DNA of 64,000 bases from Bacteroidales bacterium (GTDB taxonomy: Bacteria > Bacteroidota > Bacteroidia > Bacteroidales > UBA932). The stretch lies in assembly GCA_017630155.1 (NCBI GenBank), contig JAGBVU010000031.1:1-64000 (forward strand). Direction: 5' to 3'. Shown piece by piece: positions 16,224-25,804 of the stretch. Under the pieces are notes generated by a model. The model did no database searches. It saw only the letters and a list, made by a program, of their open reading frames with translations, and was not told the origin of the DNA. Positions within the stretch are counted from its first letter, which is position 1; each line of letters begins with the position of its first letter. Both the position numbers and the translations under genes were made by a program.

Positions 16224-16835
16224 TTATCCGAATAAGAGTTTTTTTGTAGCGGGTCTGATATAGTCTGCCAATACTTTCTCGAAATCCTCATCAGAGAAGC
16301 CTATCATATAGCCTTCATCTTTAGGACCGATCTTGAAACCACCTGCAAGCTGTTTGGAGAAGGTGATGTTTACACCTGCACCCATCTCTTTGTGGGCCTC
16401 TTTCTCTACGAATGATTTCAGTCCATCCTGAAGTGCGGCAGGAAGTATAAGCTCAAGGTCTACTGGCTCAGAGTGTGAAGCGTTGAAAGCCTTGGCGATG
16501 GTAAGGATTACAGATTTTACGAAATCCACATCAGAGAGGGATGCCTTTACAGGTTCCTTGATGGCTTTTGTGATGATGATGTTCTCGATTTGTTGCTTAA
16601 CTGCAGAGATAGTCTGGGAAGCTGCAATGCGGAGATCATTGTCAGCTTTGGTTTTGATGTCCAAAGCCTGTTTCTCTGCGTCGGCAATTATCTTATTTGC
16701 ATTTTCTTGGGCAGTAGCGAGAATTTTTTCAGCCTCGGCTTTTGCTTTGGCTACCATCTCCTGTGCCTCTTGTTTTCCTTTTGACAAACCCTCATTGTAG
16801 AGCTTGTCTGTGAGTTCTTGCAATTTGTTCTGCAT
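16224..16835 (-). CDS. atpE: V/A-type ATPase subunit E (peripheral stalk)
   Basis: The 203-residue protein has an Ala/Glu/Lys-rich coiled coil in the first half and a mixed alpha/beta C-terminal half, the standard E-subunit plan (KAKAEAEKILATAQENA, later AGGFKIGPKDEGYMIGFSDEDF). It is the first gene of the operon, just after the promoter at 16865-16895. No gene for its usual partner, subunit G/H, is visible. Confidence 0.88.
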   Translation of the reverse strand: MQNKLQELTDKLYNEGLSKGKQEAQEMVAKAKAEAEKILATAQENANKIIADAEKQALDIKTKADNDLRIAASQTISAVKQQIENIIITKAIKEPVKASLSDVDFVKSVILTIAKAFNASHSEPVDLELILPAALQDGLKSFVEKEAHKEMGAGVNITFSKQLAGGFKIGPKDEGYMIGFSDEDFEKVLADYIRPATKKLLFG

Positions 16836-16864
16836 ATCTGTTTGTAATTATATTCTCTATCCTA

Positions 16865-16895
16865 CAAATGTATGCATTTTTAATCGCAAAACCAA
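16865..16895 (-). promoter_or_regulatory. Bacteroidota-type promoter of the V-ATPase operon
   Basis: On the minus strand, TTG (16895-16893), a 20-base spacer, and TACATTTG (16872-16865) match the consensus. Transcription should begin near 16859, about 24 bases before the atpE start codon. Confidence 0.65.
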
Positions 16896-16909
16896 TAATA
16901 AAATGTTAA

Positions 16910-17863
16910 CTAAAAGACCCTTTTAAGTATCTCTTTTATGTTTTTTGCTTTTCCCATTGTGTAATAGTGAATCGCCGGTGCTCCATTGGCTAACAAATCT
17001 TTACTTTGGGTGGCGCACCATTCGATTCCGAGCTGGAAAATATCTCTGTTGCCCTTGGCTTTGAGCATCTCCTTTTTCAGCTCAAAGGGGATTTTCAATG
17101 AGAATGCCTGAGGCAATTTTTCAAGATGGGCAATGGTGGATATTGGCTTGAGTCCTGGGATTATGGGGACTGTGATGCCAACCTTGCGGCAATTTTCCAC
17201 AAATTTGTAGAAGTAGTTGTTGTCAAAGAACATCTGTGTGATGATGTACTCTGCACCTGCATCCACTTTTTTCTTGAGATTCAGTATGTCACTCTCCATG
17301 TCTGCAGCCTCGAAATGTTTCTCAGGATATCCGGCAACTCCAATGCAGAAATTGGTAGGTATGGGGTTCTCAAGATTCTCATCCAGGTATCTCCCTTCGT
17401 TGAGATTGCGAATCTGCTCCACAAGATTGTTGGTGTGGTAGTATCCACCCTCTTTGGGGATGAATTCCTTGTGTTTCCCAGTGCCGTCACCTCTGAGTGC
17501 CATCACGTTCTGTATGTCCAGAAAGCTCAGGTCGATAAGCTGGTTTTCAATCTCGTATTTGGTCATACCTGCGCACAGGATGTGCGGTACCACTTCGATA
17601 GGGAATCTTTTCATCACAGCGGCTGCAATAGCTACTGTTCCGGGTCTTTTGGATATCACCCTTTTGGCCATTGATCCGTCACTTGTCTGGGTAAATACCA
17701 CCTCTTCACGGTGGCTTGTGATATTCACAAATGGAGGGTTGAACTCCATCAGTGGCTCCAGTGACTGGTAAAGCACATTGATGTCTGAACCTTTGAGCGG
17801 AGGTACAAATTCAAGTGAAGGGAATGCCTTTCCGTGACCTTTAAGGATGTCTATAACTTTCAT
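16910..17863 (-). CDS. metF: Methylenetetrahydrofolate reductase
   Basis: The 317-residue protein reduces 5,10-methylene-THF to 5-methyl-THF using FAD. It shows the TIM-barrel family features: LEFVPP near residue 17, a VNITSH motif, HILCAGMTKYEIENQL, MALRGDGTG, FCIGVAGYPEKH and ITQMFFDNNYFYKFV. It is 2 bases downstream of metH, so the enzyme that makes methyl-THF and the enzyme that uses it are in one transcript. Confidence 0.95.
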   Translation of the reverse strand: MKVIDILKGHGKAFPSLEFVPPLKGSDINVLYQSLEPLMEFNPPFVNITSHREEVVFTQTSDGSMAKRVISKRPGTVAIAAAVMKRFPIEVVPHILCAGMTKYEIENQLIDLSFLDIQNVMALRGDGTGKHKEFIPKEGGYYHTNNLVEQIRNLNEGRYLDENLENPIPTNFCIGVAGYPEKHFEAADMESDILNLKKKVDAGAEYIITQMFFDNNYFYKFVENCRKVGITVPIIPGLKPISTIAHLEKLPQAFSLKIPFELKKEMLKAKGNRDIFQLGIEWCATQSKDLLANGAPAIHYYTMGKAKNIKEILKRVF

Positions 17864-17865
17864 GT

Positions 17866-20800
17866 TTACAAATATTTGGCTTCAGGATGAGAGATTATCA
17901 TACCACAAACTGAGGTGGTAGGGACCATGGCATAGGATGATGTGAGTTTCAACCCAAGTTTCTCCTCGACACCAAGCAGTTCAAATGCTTTTTTCTTGAG
18001 AGAGTGATCGGGTACAGACGGGTATCCGAATGCAGGTTTAACTACGCGTCCACCCTCTGAAATCTGGCCGTCAAGCCACTCCGATGCTGCCTGTGCGATT
18101 CGGGCACACAGGGCTTCACGCAGAATATGATCGTACGATTTGCAGTCGCAGCACTTCTGTTTGTCCTCCACCTTGATGGCGAAGAGTCCCACTGCACTTT
18201 TTATCCCAGTTTCGCGTGGAGGGACAAAGTCTGAATATCTACCGGCTTCAAACCTCTCCTGTACACCTTCGGAATCGAGCACTATCTCATCACATTCGCT
18301 GTAGGCATCGAAGAATCTGACGCATACCGACAGTTCCACACTCTGCTCCACAATCATCTTGTCAAGCATTGCGACGGCCGATTCATAACATTTTTCTGCC
18401 TCAGGATTTGAATATATGATTTCAGGATATCTCCCTTTGAATCCCCAAAAACTGAGGAACATATTCCAGTCAATCATCTCTACCACATTCTCTATGGGGA
18501 GACTTCGTGCTATCATATTGTGTTCTCCGAACCCTTCTGGCTGGACAAAGCTTTCAGCAGGGTAAACCACCCTCTCCCCCTTGGCCTGCTGGGCAGCCTG
18601 ACGTGCCCCCTCTTTGGAGTGGTATAGCTCACGTAGCTCCTCTTGGGATCTCAATATGTCAGCTATGGCAATATCCCCCTCTTTCTGTATCTTGTTCAAT
18701 ACGTTGGCACAATCTGAGGCACTGTTGGTGTAGATAACGGCGTGGGAGTAGAGTGGCGCGAGTTTTACAGCAGTGTGGAGGGCAGAGGTGGTGGCACCTC
18801 CGATAAAAATCGGAATCTCCATTGAGGCACTCTCCATCATCCTGCAGAGCTCCTCCATATAGTTCAATGATGGGGTAATAAGACCGCTGACCCCTACAAA
18901 ATCGGCGTTATGCTCCTTTATGGCCTCCATAATGGTGGTGTTTTCCACCATTACACCCAGGTCAATAACTTCTATATTGTTGCAGGCAAGTACAATCCCC
19001 AGGATATTCTTCCCTATATCGTGCACATCGCCCTTAACTGTGGCGAGCACCATCTTTTTCTTCTCCATCTTGGATTCGGAGGTGTTGCCCTCCATCTCCC
19101 CCTGAAGAATATCGACAGCCCTCTTCATAATCTTGGACGATTTTATCACCTGTGGCAGGAACATTTTACCCTCGCGGAACTCTCCACCAACTATCTCCAT
19201 ACCGTGGAGGAGTGGACCCTCTATTATCTGAAGTGGGGTCAGCACTTTTTTTGCCTCTGCAAGGTCTTCCTCGAGATATTCACCTGTTCCTGTAACAAGA
19301 GAATATTCAACCCTTTTTTCCCATGGGAGCCTCCTCCATTGTTCCTGGTTAGAACCGCTACCTCCCTGAGCTGATTCACCCTTTATCTGCTGCGCAATGG
19401 TGGTGAGACGTTCTGTGGCCTCGGGGTCGGTGTTGAGCACAACATCCTCTACTGCGCGGAGCAGGGTAGGCTCTATCTGATTGTATAGCTGGAGCATTGA
19501 CGGATTGACAATGGCCATGTCAAGACCCTGGTTAATAGCATGGTATAGGAATACAGAGTGCATTGCCTCGCGCACTTTGTTATTCCCTCTGAAAGCAAAG
19601 GATAGGTTGGAGACGCCGCCGGATGTTTTTGCCCCGGGGAGATTCTCTTTTACCCATTTTACAGCCTTGATAAAATCGACTGCGTAGTCGTTGTGCTCGG
19701 GAAGTCCTGTCCCGATGGTGAGTATATTGTTGTCGAAGATTATATCCTCAGGTGAGTATCCGCACTTTTGGGTGAGGATATCGTAGCTCCTGCGGCAAAT
19801 CGCGATCTTTCTTTCGTAGTCTGTGGCCTGTCCCATCTCGTCAAAAGCCATCACCACCACAGATGCACCAAGCCGGTGAATCTCCTTGGCCCGACGGATG
19901 AACTCCTCTTCACCCTCCTTAAGGGAGATGGAGTTTACAATGCATTTTTTCTGGGTGTTTTTAAGACCTGCCAATATTGTATCCCAATCGGACGAGTCTA
20001 TCATAAATGATGCCTTGGTGATATCCGGGTCATTTGATATAATCCTTACAAATGTCTCCATCTCCGTGGGGGCATCAAGCATAGGGTCGTCCATATTGAT
20101 GTCTATGATGGTGGCTCCGTCGCGAATCTGGTTGCGTGCTATTACAGAGGCCTCATCATATTTCTTCTCGGCAATAAGCTTCGCAAATTTTCTCGATCCT
20201 GCCACATTGGTCCTCTCTCCCACATTGATAAAGATATGTTCCTGTATCCCCACTTTCGGAGCAATTTGTCCGATAGGGCGTGGTGCAATTCCTTTGAGAG
20301 TATCGCTGATGGCACGGATGTGGTCAGGGGTGGTGCCGCAGCATCCGCCTGCAATATTGATATACCCTTTCAGGGCAATATCTTTAAGATAACCTGCTGT
20401 CATCTGTGGTGTCTCGGGGTATCCTCCAAGGGTGTCAGGGAGTCCTGCATTGGGATAAATGCTCACTGCGCATGGCAATATTGCAGATAACCTGGCAATG
20501 ACAGGCTCCATATCTGCTGCACCGAATGAGCAGTTGAGACCGAAACTGAAGATAGGGTAGTGGGAGATGGCTTCATAGAGCTCCTCTACGTGGATACCTG
20601 TAAGAATTCTCCCCTGTCGGTCATTGATTGTTGCAGATATCATTACGGGGATATCTGTACCCTTATTTTCCTGTACTTTTGAGATGGCATAGAGTGCTGC
20701 TTTGGTGTTCAGACCGTCGAAAATGGTCTCAACGAGTAGCAGATCGGCTCCGCCATCAATAAGTCCCTCTGTCTGGGATGCGTAGTCCTGAGCCATCTGA

Positions 20801-21132
20801 TCAAATGATGTGGCTCTGAACTCACCCCTTTCAACATCGGGTGAGAGGGAGAGCATCTTTGATGTGGGGCCCATACTTCCCGCTACATAAACTTTTCTCC
20901 CAAGTTTTGAACCCATCTCGTCAGCCACTTCACGTGCCATCTTTGCACCATCCAAACTCTCCTGATATGTAAGCGAATTGAAGGTGTTTGTCTTGATGAT
21001 ATCGGCACCCGCTTCGATATACTCGCGGTGGATACGCCTTACCATTTCAGGGGTATCGCCATATTTCTGAAGCATTGTCCCTGTGGCACCGTCAAGAATT
21101 AGAATTCTGTTTTTGATGAGTTCTTTTATCAT
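17866..21132 (-). CDS. metH: Cobalamin-dependent methionine synthase
   Basis: The 1088-residue protein has all four MetH modules. Residues 1-290 bind homocysteine, with zinc ligands Cys201, Cys264 and Cys265. About 295-560 is the pterin domain (FINVGERTNVAGS). The cobalamin module follows, with GDVHDIGKN and its axial His704, DLGVMV and GGATTS. The C-terminal reactivation domain has the late GYPSVPDH and SYAMVP motifs. It is shorter than E. coli MetH (1227) because the N-terminal loop after GTMLQ and the reactivation domain are reduced. It methylates homocysteine to methionine. No riboswitch fits in the short leader; a hairpin lies just upstream. Confidence 0.95.
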   Translation of the reverse strand: MIKELIKNRILILDGATGTMLQKYGDTPEMVRRIHREYIEAGADIIKTNTFNSLTYQESLDGAKMAREVADEMGSKLGRKVYVAGSMGPTSKMLSLSPDVERGEFRATSFDQMAQDYASQTEGLIDGGADLLLVETIFDGLNTKAALYAISKVQENKGTDIPVMISATINDRQGRILTGIHVEELYEAISHYPIFSFGLNCSFGAADMEPVIARLSAILPCAVSIYPNAGLPDTLGGYPETPQMTAGYLKDIALKGYINIAGGCCGTTPDHIRAISDTLKGIAPRPIGQIAPKVGIQEHIFINVGERTNVAGSRKFAKLIAEKKYDEASVIARNQIRDGATIIDINMDDPMLDAPTEMETFVRIISNDPDITKASFMIDSSDWDTILAGLKNTQKKCIVNSISLKEGEEEFIRRAKEIHRLGASVVVMAFDEMGQATDYERKIAICRRSYDILTQKCGYSPEDIIFDNNILTIGTGLPEHNDYAVDFIKAVKWVKENLPGAKTSGGVSNLSFAFRGNNKVREAMHSVFLYHAINQGLDMAIVNPSMLQLYNQIEPTLLRAVEDVVLNTDPEATERLTTIAQQIKGESAQGGSGSNQEQWRRLPWEKRVEYSLVTGTGEYLEEDLAEAKKVLTPLQIIEGPLLHGMEIVGGEFREGKMFLPQVIKSSKIMKRAVDILQGEMEGNTSESKMEKKKMVLATVKGDVHDIGKNILGIVLACNNIEVIDLGVMVENTTIMEAIKEHNADFVGVSGLITPSLNYMEELCRMMESASMEIPIFIGGATTSALHTAVKLAPLYSHAVIYTNSASDCANVLNKIQKEGDIAIADILRSQEELRELYHSKEGARQAAQQAKGERVVYPAESFVQPEGFGEHNMIARSLPIENVVEMIDWNMFLSFWGFKGRYPEIIYSNPEAEKCYESAVAMLDKMIVEQSVELSVCVRFFDAYSECDEIVLDSEGVQERFEAGRYSDFVPPRETGIKSAVGLFAIKVEDKQKCCDCKSYDHILREALCARIAQAASEWLDGQISEGGRVVKPAFGYPSVPDHSLKKKAFELLGVEEKLGLKLTSSYAMVPTTSVCGMIISHPEAKYL

Positions 21133-21145
21133 TTCTCTAAAATTT

Positions 21146-21179
21146 AAAAAGGGTGACCAAAGTGCTCAGTCACCCTTTT
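21146..21179 (-). terminator. Hairpin terminator between the decarboxylase operon and metH
   Basis: AAAAGGGTGAC and GTCACCCTTTT form a perfect 11-base stem with an 11-base loop, followed on the minus strand by a T-rich run. It ends 14 bases before the metH start codon, so it may terminate the upstream operon or act as an attenuator for metH. Confidence 0.7.
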
Positions 21180-21200
21180 GTTATGTTTTGTCTTAAAAAA

Positions 21201-22343
21201 TTAAGCCAAGAAACCGAGTAGAATACCGGCTGCTACAGCACTACCGATTACACCAGCTACGTTAGGACCCATAGCGTGCATAAGAAGATAGTTCTTCTTA
21301 TCATACTCAAGACCTACTGAGTTGGATACACGTGCAGCATCTGGAACTGCAGATACACCTGCGTTACCGATAAGTGGATTGATCTTGTTACCCTCTTTAA
21401 GGAATAGGTTGAAGAACTTCACGAACAATACACCGAAGGTAGTTGCGATGATGAATGACAATGCACCAAGAGCAAAAATCTTGATTGAAGAGCTGCTTAG
21501 GAATTGGTCAGCTTGAGTAGAACAACCTACAGTTACACCGATAAGGATGGTGATAACGTCGATAAGTGGTCCACGAGCTGTCTCAGCAAGACGTTTGGTT
21601 ACGCCAGACTCTTTAAGAAGGTTACCGAAGAACAACATACCAAGAAGTGGAAGACCTGAAGGTACGATGAATGCTGTCAAAAGGAAGCCCAAGATAGGGA
21701 AGATGATCTTCTCATTTTGAGATACCGCGCGAGGAGCTTTCATCTTGATAAGTCTCTCTTTCTTAGTGGTAAGGAGCTTCATGATAGGTGGCTGGATAAC
21801 TGGAACCAATGCCATATATGAGTATGCAGACACTGCAATAGCACCCATCAAATCTGGAGCAAGTCTAGAAGAAAGGAAGATAGCAGTAGGACCGTCAGCA
21901 CCACCGATGATACCGATAGCACCAGCCTCAGCAGGGGTAAAGCCAAGTGCAAGAGCGATAGCGTATGCACCGAAGATACCGAATTGGGCTGCAGCACCGA
22001 TAAGAAGAAGCTTAGGGTTAGAGATAAGGGCAGAGAAGTCTGTCATCGCACCGATACCCATAAAGATAAGTGGTGGATACCAACCTTTTTGAACACCCTG
22101 GTAAAGGATGTTCATTACTGAACCCTCTTCGTAAATACCCACTTGAAGACCTGGGAACAATGGAATATTACCAATGATAATACCAAATCCGATTGGGACA
22201 AGTAGAAGTGGTTCCCACTCCTTTTTAATACCCAAGTAGACGAATACGATACCGATAAGTATCATAATCAAATACTGGATATTGCAGTTTGCAAAACCTG
22301 TAAACTGCCAGAACTGTACTAGATTATCAATAATATTTTCCAT
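21201..22343 (-). CDS. oadB: Na+-translocating decarboxylase beta subunit
   Basis: The 380-residue polytopic membrane protein belongs to the OadB/MmdB/GcdB family. It contains the conserved IIGGADGPTAIF motif with Asp150, the equivalent of the Na+-binding aspartate in OadB, and the later GCSTQADQFL and NPLIGNAGVSAVPDAARVS segments. It decarboxylates carboxybiotin while exporting Na+. It is the last gene of the operon mce, mmdA, OadG, biotin carrier, oadB, which points to methylmalonyl-CoA as the substrate. Confidence 0.92.
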   Translation of the reverse strand: MENIIDNLVQFWQFTGFANCNIQYLIMILIGIVFVYLGIKKEWEPLLLVPIGFGIIIGNIPLFPGLQVGIYEEGSVMNILYQGVQKGWYPPLIFMGIGAMTDFSALISNPKLLLIGAAAQFGIFGAYAIALALGFTPAEAGAIGIIGGADGPTAIFLSSRLAPDLMGAIAVSAYSYMALVPVIQPPIMKLLTTKKERLIKMKAPRAVSQNEKIIFPILGFLLTAFIVPSGLPLLGMLFFGNLLKESGVTKRLAETARGPLIDVITILIGVTVGCSTQADQFLSSSSIKIFALGALSFIIATTFGVLFVKFFNLFLKEGNKINPLIGNAGVSAVPDAARVSNSVGLEYDKKNYLLMHAMGPNVAGVIGSAVAAGILLGFLA

Positions 22344-22345
22344 AA

Positions 22346-22807
22346 TTAGCCTAGGATAGCAAGCACAGCACCCTCAAGTACTGAGTCACCTTTTCTTGCA
22401 TTAATTGATTTAACAACACCGTCAGCTGGAGCCTCGATAGCATTCTCCATCTTCATAGCCTCAAGCATCATAACGGTCTGACCCTGTTTAACAGCATCAC
22501 CCTCTTTAACAAGTACGTCAAGGATAACACCTGGAAGTGGTGAGGTAACCTCTGTACCACCAGCTGAAGCTGCAGCAGCAGGAGCTGCGTTGGTAGCTGC
22601 AGATGGTCTGCCGGCAGCAGGGGTAACTGCAGGAGCTGCAGATACGGTAGGTTTAACCACTTTGATAGCTTTTGGTTTAGCTACTGGCTGTTCGAATTCT
22701 ACAGTGAAAGGGGTGCCGTTTACTTCAACTTTAGCGACAGAATCCTCCACCTCGTTGATGGCAACTTTATAGTCGTTACCATTGATTTTAAGATTGTATT
22801 CTTTCAT
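22346..22807 (-). CDS. mmdC: Biotin carboxyl carrier subunit of the decarboxylase
   Basis: The 153-residue protein ends in a biotinyl domain with the EAMKMEN motif, biotinylated at Lys119. A Pro/Ala-rich swinging linker (about residues 52-85) precedes it, and the N-terminal 45 residues form a short beta domain. It carries CO2 from the carboxyltransferase (MmdA) to the membrane subunit. It ends 2 bases before oadB. Confidence 0.92.
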   Translation of the reverse strand: MKEYNLKINGNDYKVAINEVEDSVAKVEVNGTPFTVEFEQPVAKPKAIKVVKPTVSAAPAVTPAAGRPSAATNAAPAAAASAGGTEVTSPLPGVILDVLVKEGDAVKQGQTVMMLEAMKMENAIEAPADGVVKSINARKGDSVLEGAVLAILG

Positions 22808-22828
22808 TTCTTTAGATTTTACAAGTGA

Positions 22829-23749
22829 TTATTTTTTAAGCTGTGGAGTCTGTCTCAAGCCGTAGATCTTAGAGCTCCATGGTGAATATTTGCGAGTCTC
22901 ATTTTGAAGAGTGATAGTGAAGCTCTCTTCATCGTGTGCCTCGTTTTCTTCGATGTATAGGTGAAGTGCTACAGAGATAGCTGCAAATGCCTCTGCTGAG
23001 TAGTCTTCAGCTTTAGCAGCAGGAGCTTTCTCACCTTTGTCTTCAGCAGCTTTGTTAGCTTTTCTCTGACCTCTGTCAACACTCATCTTGCCGATGTAAG
23101 TGAAGATGATAGCAAGAATAATAAGTGCAAGGAATACTACACCCATAGCGGTTACGGTCATAATCCAGCCGTATGGGTCAAGTCTGCCCATTCTGTCACT
23201 CTTGCTCTCTGCATCTACACCAGAGTTGTTGGTGCTAGGAGAGGTTCTTTCCATCACTTGCCATCCTTCGCCGTTGCCATTGTTTGAACCGATACCATCT
23301 TCAGCACGACCATAGGTTATGTTCTCAGGAAGATCTTTCTTGATGTAGATCTTGTCGATAACTGTACGACCGTCGCTGCTTACGAAGTAAACAGTGTCAC
23401 TCTCGGCTAGAGTGAAGTTAACGTGGAAAGTACCACGGAAAGGTTGGTTGTCAGCCCAGAAAAGGGTGTGCTGACGTGGGTTAATCTTAGTAAGGACATC
23501 ACCACGTGGGATGATGTATTTCTTAAGGTTGTTAGGATCATTTGAAAGATAACATCCTCCAATATCCACAGTACCATAAGATGTGTTGAATAGTTCTATA
23601 TATCCATTTTGCTGGCCGAAGTCATCCTGAAAATCTGCTGTGTTGGTCACAAGATATTCATTGATGCGCATCGCGCTCTGCTGTTGTGCACTTAGAGAAA
23701 GTGACACAAGGATAGAACACAACACCAATATGTATCTCAAATTTTTCAT
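22829..23749 (-). CDS. Lamin-tail domain fused to an OadG-type gamma subunit
   Basis: The 306-residue protein starts with a signal peptide (residues 1-21, ending SAQ). Residues about 26-150 resemble a lamin-tail (LTD) beta-sandwich: INEYLVTNTADFQDDFGQ, YIELFN, IGGCYLSNDPNN. Near 193-220 a single membrane helix (YGWIMTVTAMGVVFLALIIL) opens the OadG-like part with a cytoplasmic, Ala/Lys-rich linker and a C-terminal domain (AAISVALHLYIEE, then the K-I-Y-GLRQ end typical of these Bacteroidota proteins). OadG anchors and stabilises the Na+ pump. The extracytoplasmic LTD is an unusual addition of unknown role. Confidence 0.8.
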   Translation of the reverse strand: MKNLRYILVLCSILVSLSLSAQQQSAMRINEYLVTNTADFQDDFGQQNGYIELFNTSYGTVDIGGCYLSNDPNNLKKYIIPRGDVLTKINPRQHTLFWADNQPFRGTFHVNFTLAESDTVYFVSSDGRTVIDKIYIKKDLPENITYGRAEDGIGSNNGNGEGWQVMERTSPSTNNSGVDAESKSDRMGRLDPYGWIMTVTAMGVVFLALIILAIIFTYIGKMSVDRGQRKANKAAEDKGEKAPAAKAEDYSAEAFAAISVALHLYIEENEAHDEESFTITLQNETRKYSPWSSKIYGLRQTPQLKK

Positions 23750-23762
23750 TATAGTCTAAATG

Positions 23763-25325
23763 TTATAGAGGTAGGTTATCGTGTTTCTTAGCAGGGTTAG
23801 TTAGCTTCTTGGTAGCTAGTTGTTCCAAAGCGCGGATGATGCGGAAACGGGTGTTACGTGGTTCGATAACATCGTCGATATAACCGTAGCTTGCTGCTTT
23901 GTAAGGGTTACAGAATAGATCGTTGTACTCTTTCTTCTTAGCTTCAGCAATCTCGTTTTGTTTAGCAGGATCCTCTTCAGCTTTGATATCTTTAGCGTAA
24001 AGTACAGCCACAGCACCCTCAGCACCCATAACTGCGATGTTTGCAGTAGGCCAAGCGTAGTTGATGTCACCACGAAGCTGTTTACAGCTCATAACGATGT
24101 GTGAACCACCATATGATTTACGAAGGGTAACAGTAATCTTTGGAACAGTAGCCTCACCGTAAGCGTAAAGAAGTTTAGCACCGTGAAGGATGATTCCACC
24201 ATACTCCTGCTGAGTACCAGGAAGGAAGCCAGGTACGTCTACAAGGGTAACAAGAGGGATGTTGAATGCGTCGCAGAAACGTACGAAACGTGCAGCTTTT
24301 CTTGAAGAGTTGATATCAAGAACACCTGCAAGAACCTTAGGCTGGTTAGCAACGATACCCACTGAAGTACCACCCATGTGAGCGAAACCTACGATGATGT
24401 TACGAGCGTAGTCTTTGTGAACCTCAAAGAACTCACCATCGTCCACGATACCGCCGATAACTTCATACATATCGTATGGAGCGTTAGGGCTGTCAGGGAT
24501 AATCTCGTTAAGTCTGTCCTCAAGACGGTCGATAGGATCCTCGGTAGGAACCACAGGAGCCTCTTCCATATTGTTCTGAGGGATGAAGCTGAGAAGTTTG
24601 CGGATAGCTGCAATAGCCTCTTCCTCTGTATCGCATGCGAAGTGGGCAACACCAGATTTTGAAGCGTGAACAGAAGCGCCACCAAGTTGTTCCTGGGTAA
24701 CTTTCTCACCAAGTACCTGTTGTACTACTGCAGGACCTGTCAAGAACATATAGCTGGTACCTTTGGTCATGATGTTGAAGTCGGTAAGAGCTGGAGAATA
24801 TACAGCACCACCTGCACAAGGACCAAGGATAGCAGAAATCTGAGGAACAACACCAGATGCAAGGATATTTCTTTCGAAGATCTCAGCATAACCTGCAAGT
24901 GCGTTAACACCCTCCTGGATACGTGCTCCACCTGAGTCGTTAAGGCCGATGATAGGGGCACCCATCTTCATTGCCTGATCCATAACTTTACAGATCTTCA
25001 TTGCAAGGGTCTCAGAAAGTGAACCGCCGAATACGGTGAAATCCTGTGCAAATACGTAAACCAATCTGCCGTCTACTGTACCGTAACCTGTTACAACGCC
25101 ATCACCAAGGAATGTAGTTTTCTCCATTCCGAAGTTAGTACAACGGTGAGTCACGAACATATCGAATTCCTCGAAGCTGCCTTCGTCAAGGAGCATCTGG
25201 ATTCTTTCGCGAGCTGTAAATTTACCTTTTTCGTGCTGAGAGTCGATTCTTTTTTGACCACCACCAAGGCGAGCCTTTTCACGAAGTTCAATCAGCGCTT
25301 TAACTTGTTCAAGTTGTTTGCTCAT
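23763..25325 (-). CDS. mmdA: Methylmalonyl-CoA decarboxylase alpha / acyl-CoA carboxyltransferase subunit
   Basis: The 520-residue protein is a crotonase-fold carboxyltransferase of the MmdA/PccB family. It has the family landmarks [34 protein letters not shown], the [16 protein letters not shown] oxyanion region, and the C-terminal half with [29 protein letters not shown]. It moves the carboxyl group of methylmalonyl-CoA to biotin, giving propionyl-CoA. Its operon partners (biotin carrier, OadG, OadB) support a Na+-pumping decarboxylase rather than a propionyl-CoA carboxylase. Confidence 0.93.
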   Translation of the reverse strand: MSKQLEQVKALIELREKARLGGGQKRIDSQHEKGKFTARERIQMLLDEGSFEEFDMFVTHRCTNFGMEKTTFLGDGVVTGYGTVDGRLVYVFAQDFTVFGGSLSETLAMKICKVMDQAMKMGAPIIGLNDSGGARIQEGVNALAGYAEIFERNILASGVVPQISAILGPCAGGAVYSPALTDFNIMTKGTSYMFLTGPAVVQQVLGEKVTQEQLGGASVHASKSGVAHFACDTEEEAIAAIRKLLSFIPQNNMEEAPVVPTEDPIDRLEDRLNEIIPDSPNAPYDMYEVIGGIVDDGEFFEVHKDYARNIIVGFAHMGGTSVGIVANQPKVLAGVLDINSSRKAARFVRFCDAFNIPLVTLVDVPGFLPGTQQEYGGIILHGAKLLYAYGEATVPKITVTLRKSYGGSHIVMSCKQLRGDINYAWPTANIAVMGAEGAVAVLYAKDIKAEEDPAKQNEIAEAKKKEYNDLFCNPYKAASYGYIDDVIEPRNTRFRIIRALEQLATKKLTNPAKKHDNLPL

Positions 25326-25349
25326 AGTATCTGATTTTATATTGTTGTT

Positions 25350-25769
25350 TTATTTGGTTTCGTTAGGGTTTTCACAAAGTTCAGTAAGAACACCTACAGT
25401 TGATTTTGGATGAAGGAATGCGATGTTAAGACCTTCAGCACCTTTACGAGGAGCTTTGTCGATAAGTTTTACACCTTTGCCTTCAAGTTCTACAAGTGCA
25501 TTCTGAACACCGTCAGCTACAGAGAATGCGATGTGGTGGATACCCTCACCTCTTTTCTCGATAAAGCTAGCGATAGTTCCGTCAGGAGATGTGCTTTCCA
25601 AAAGCTCAATTTTGGTTTGACCGATTTTCAAGAATGCGGTTTTAACTTTTTGGTCAGCTACTTCTTCGATAGCGTAGCATTTTAGGCCAAGAACGTTTTC
25701 ATAATATGGAAGAGCCTCGTCGATAGATTTGACAGCGATTCCAATGTGTTCGATGTGCGATAAGTTCAT
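25350..25769 (-). CDS. mce: Methylmalonyl-CoA epimerase
   Basis: The 139-residue protein is a vicinal-oxygen-chelate fold enzyme interconverting (R)- and (S)-methylmalonyl-CoA. It has EHIGIAVKSIDEALPYYENVLGL, the metal-binding HHIAF and ELLEST motifs and the C-terminal FLHPKSTVGVLTEL with the last metal ligand. It lies directly before mmdA, supplying the epimer the decarboxylase uses. Mutase genes are not in the window. Confidence 0.93.
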   Translation of the reverse strand: MNLSHIEHIGIAVKSIDEALPYYENVLGLKCYAIEEVADQKVKTAFLKIGQTKIELLESTSPDGTIASFIEKRGEGIHHIAFSVADGVQNALVELEGKGVKLIDKAPRKGAEGLNIAFLHPKSTVGVLTELCENPNETK

Positions 25770-25804
25770 AATGCTTATTTTTTATAAATGTATTTGTAAA
25801 TTGA

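Noticed and set aside
17866..21132. MetH as a damaged gene because of its short length
   Set aside because: All catalytic residues and all four modules are present; the loops missing compared with E. coli are outside the active sites.
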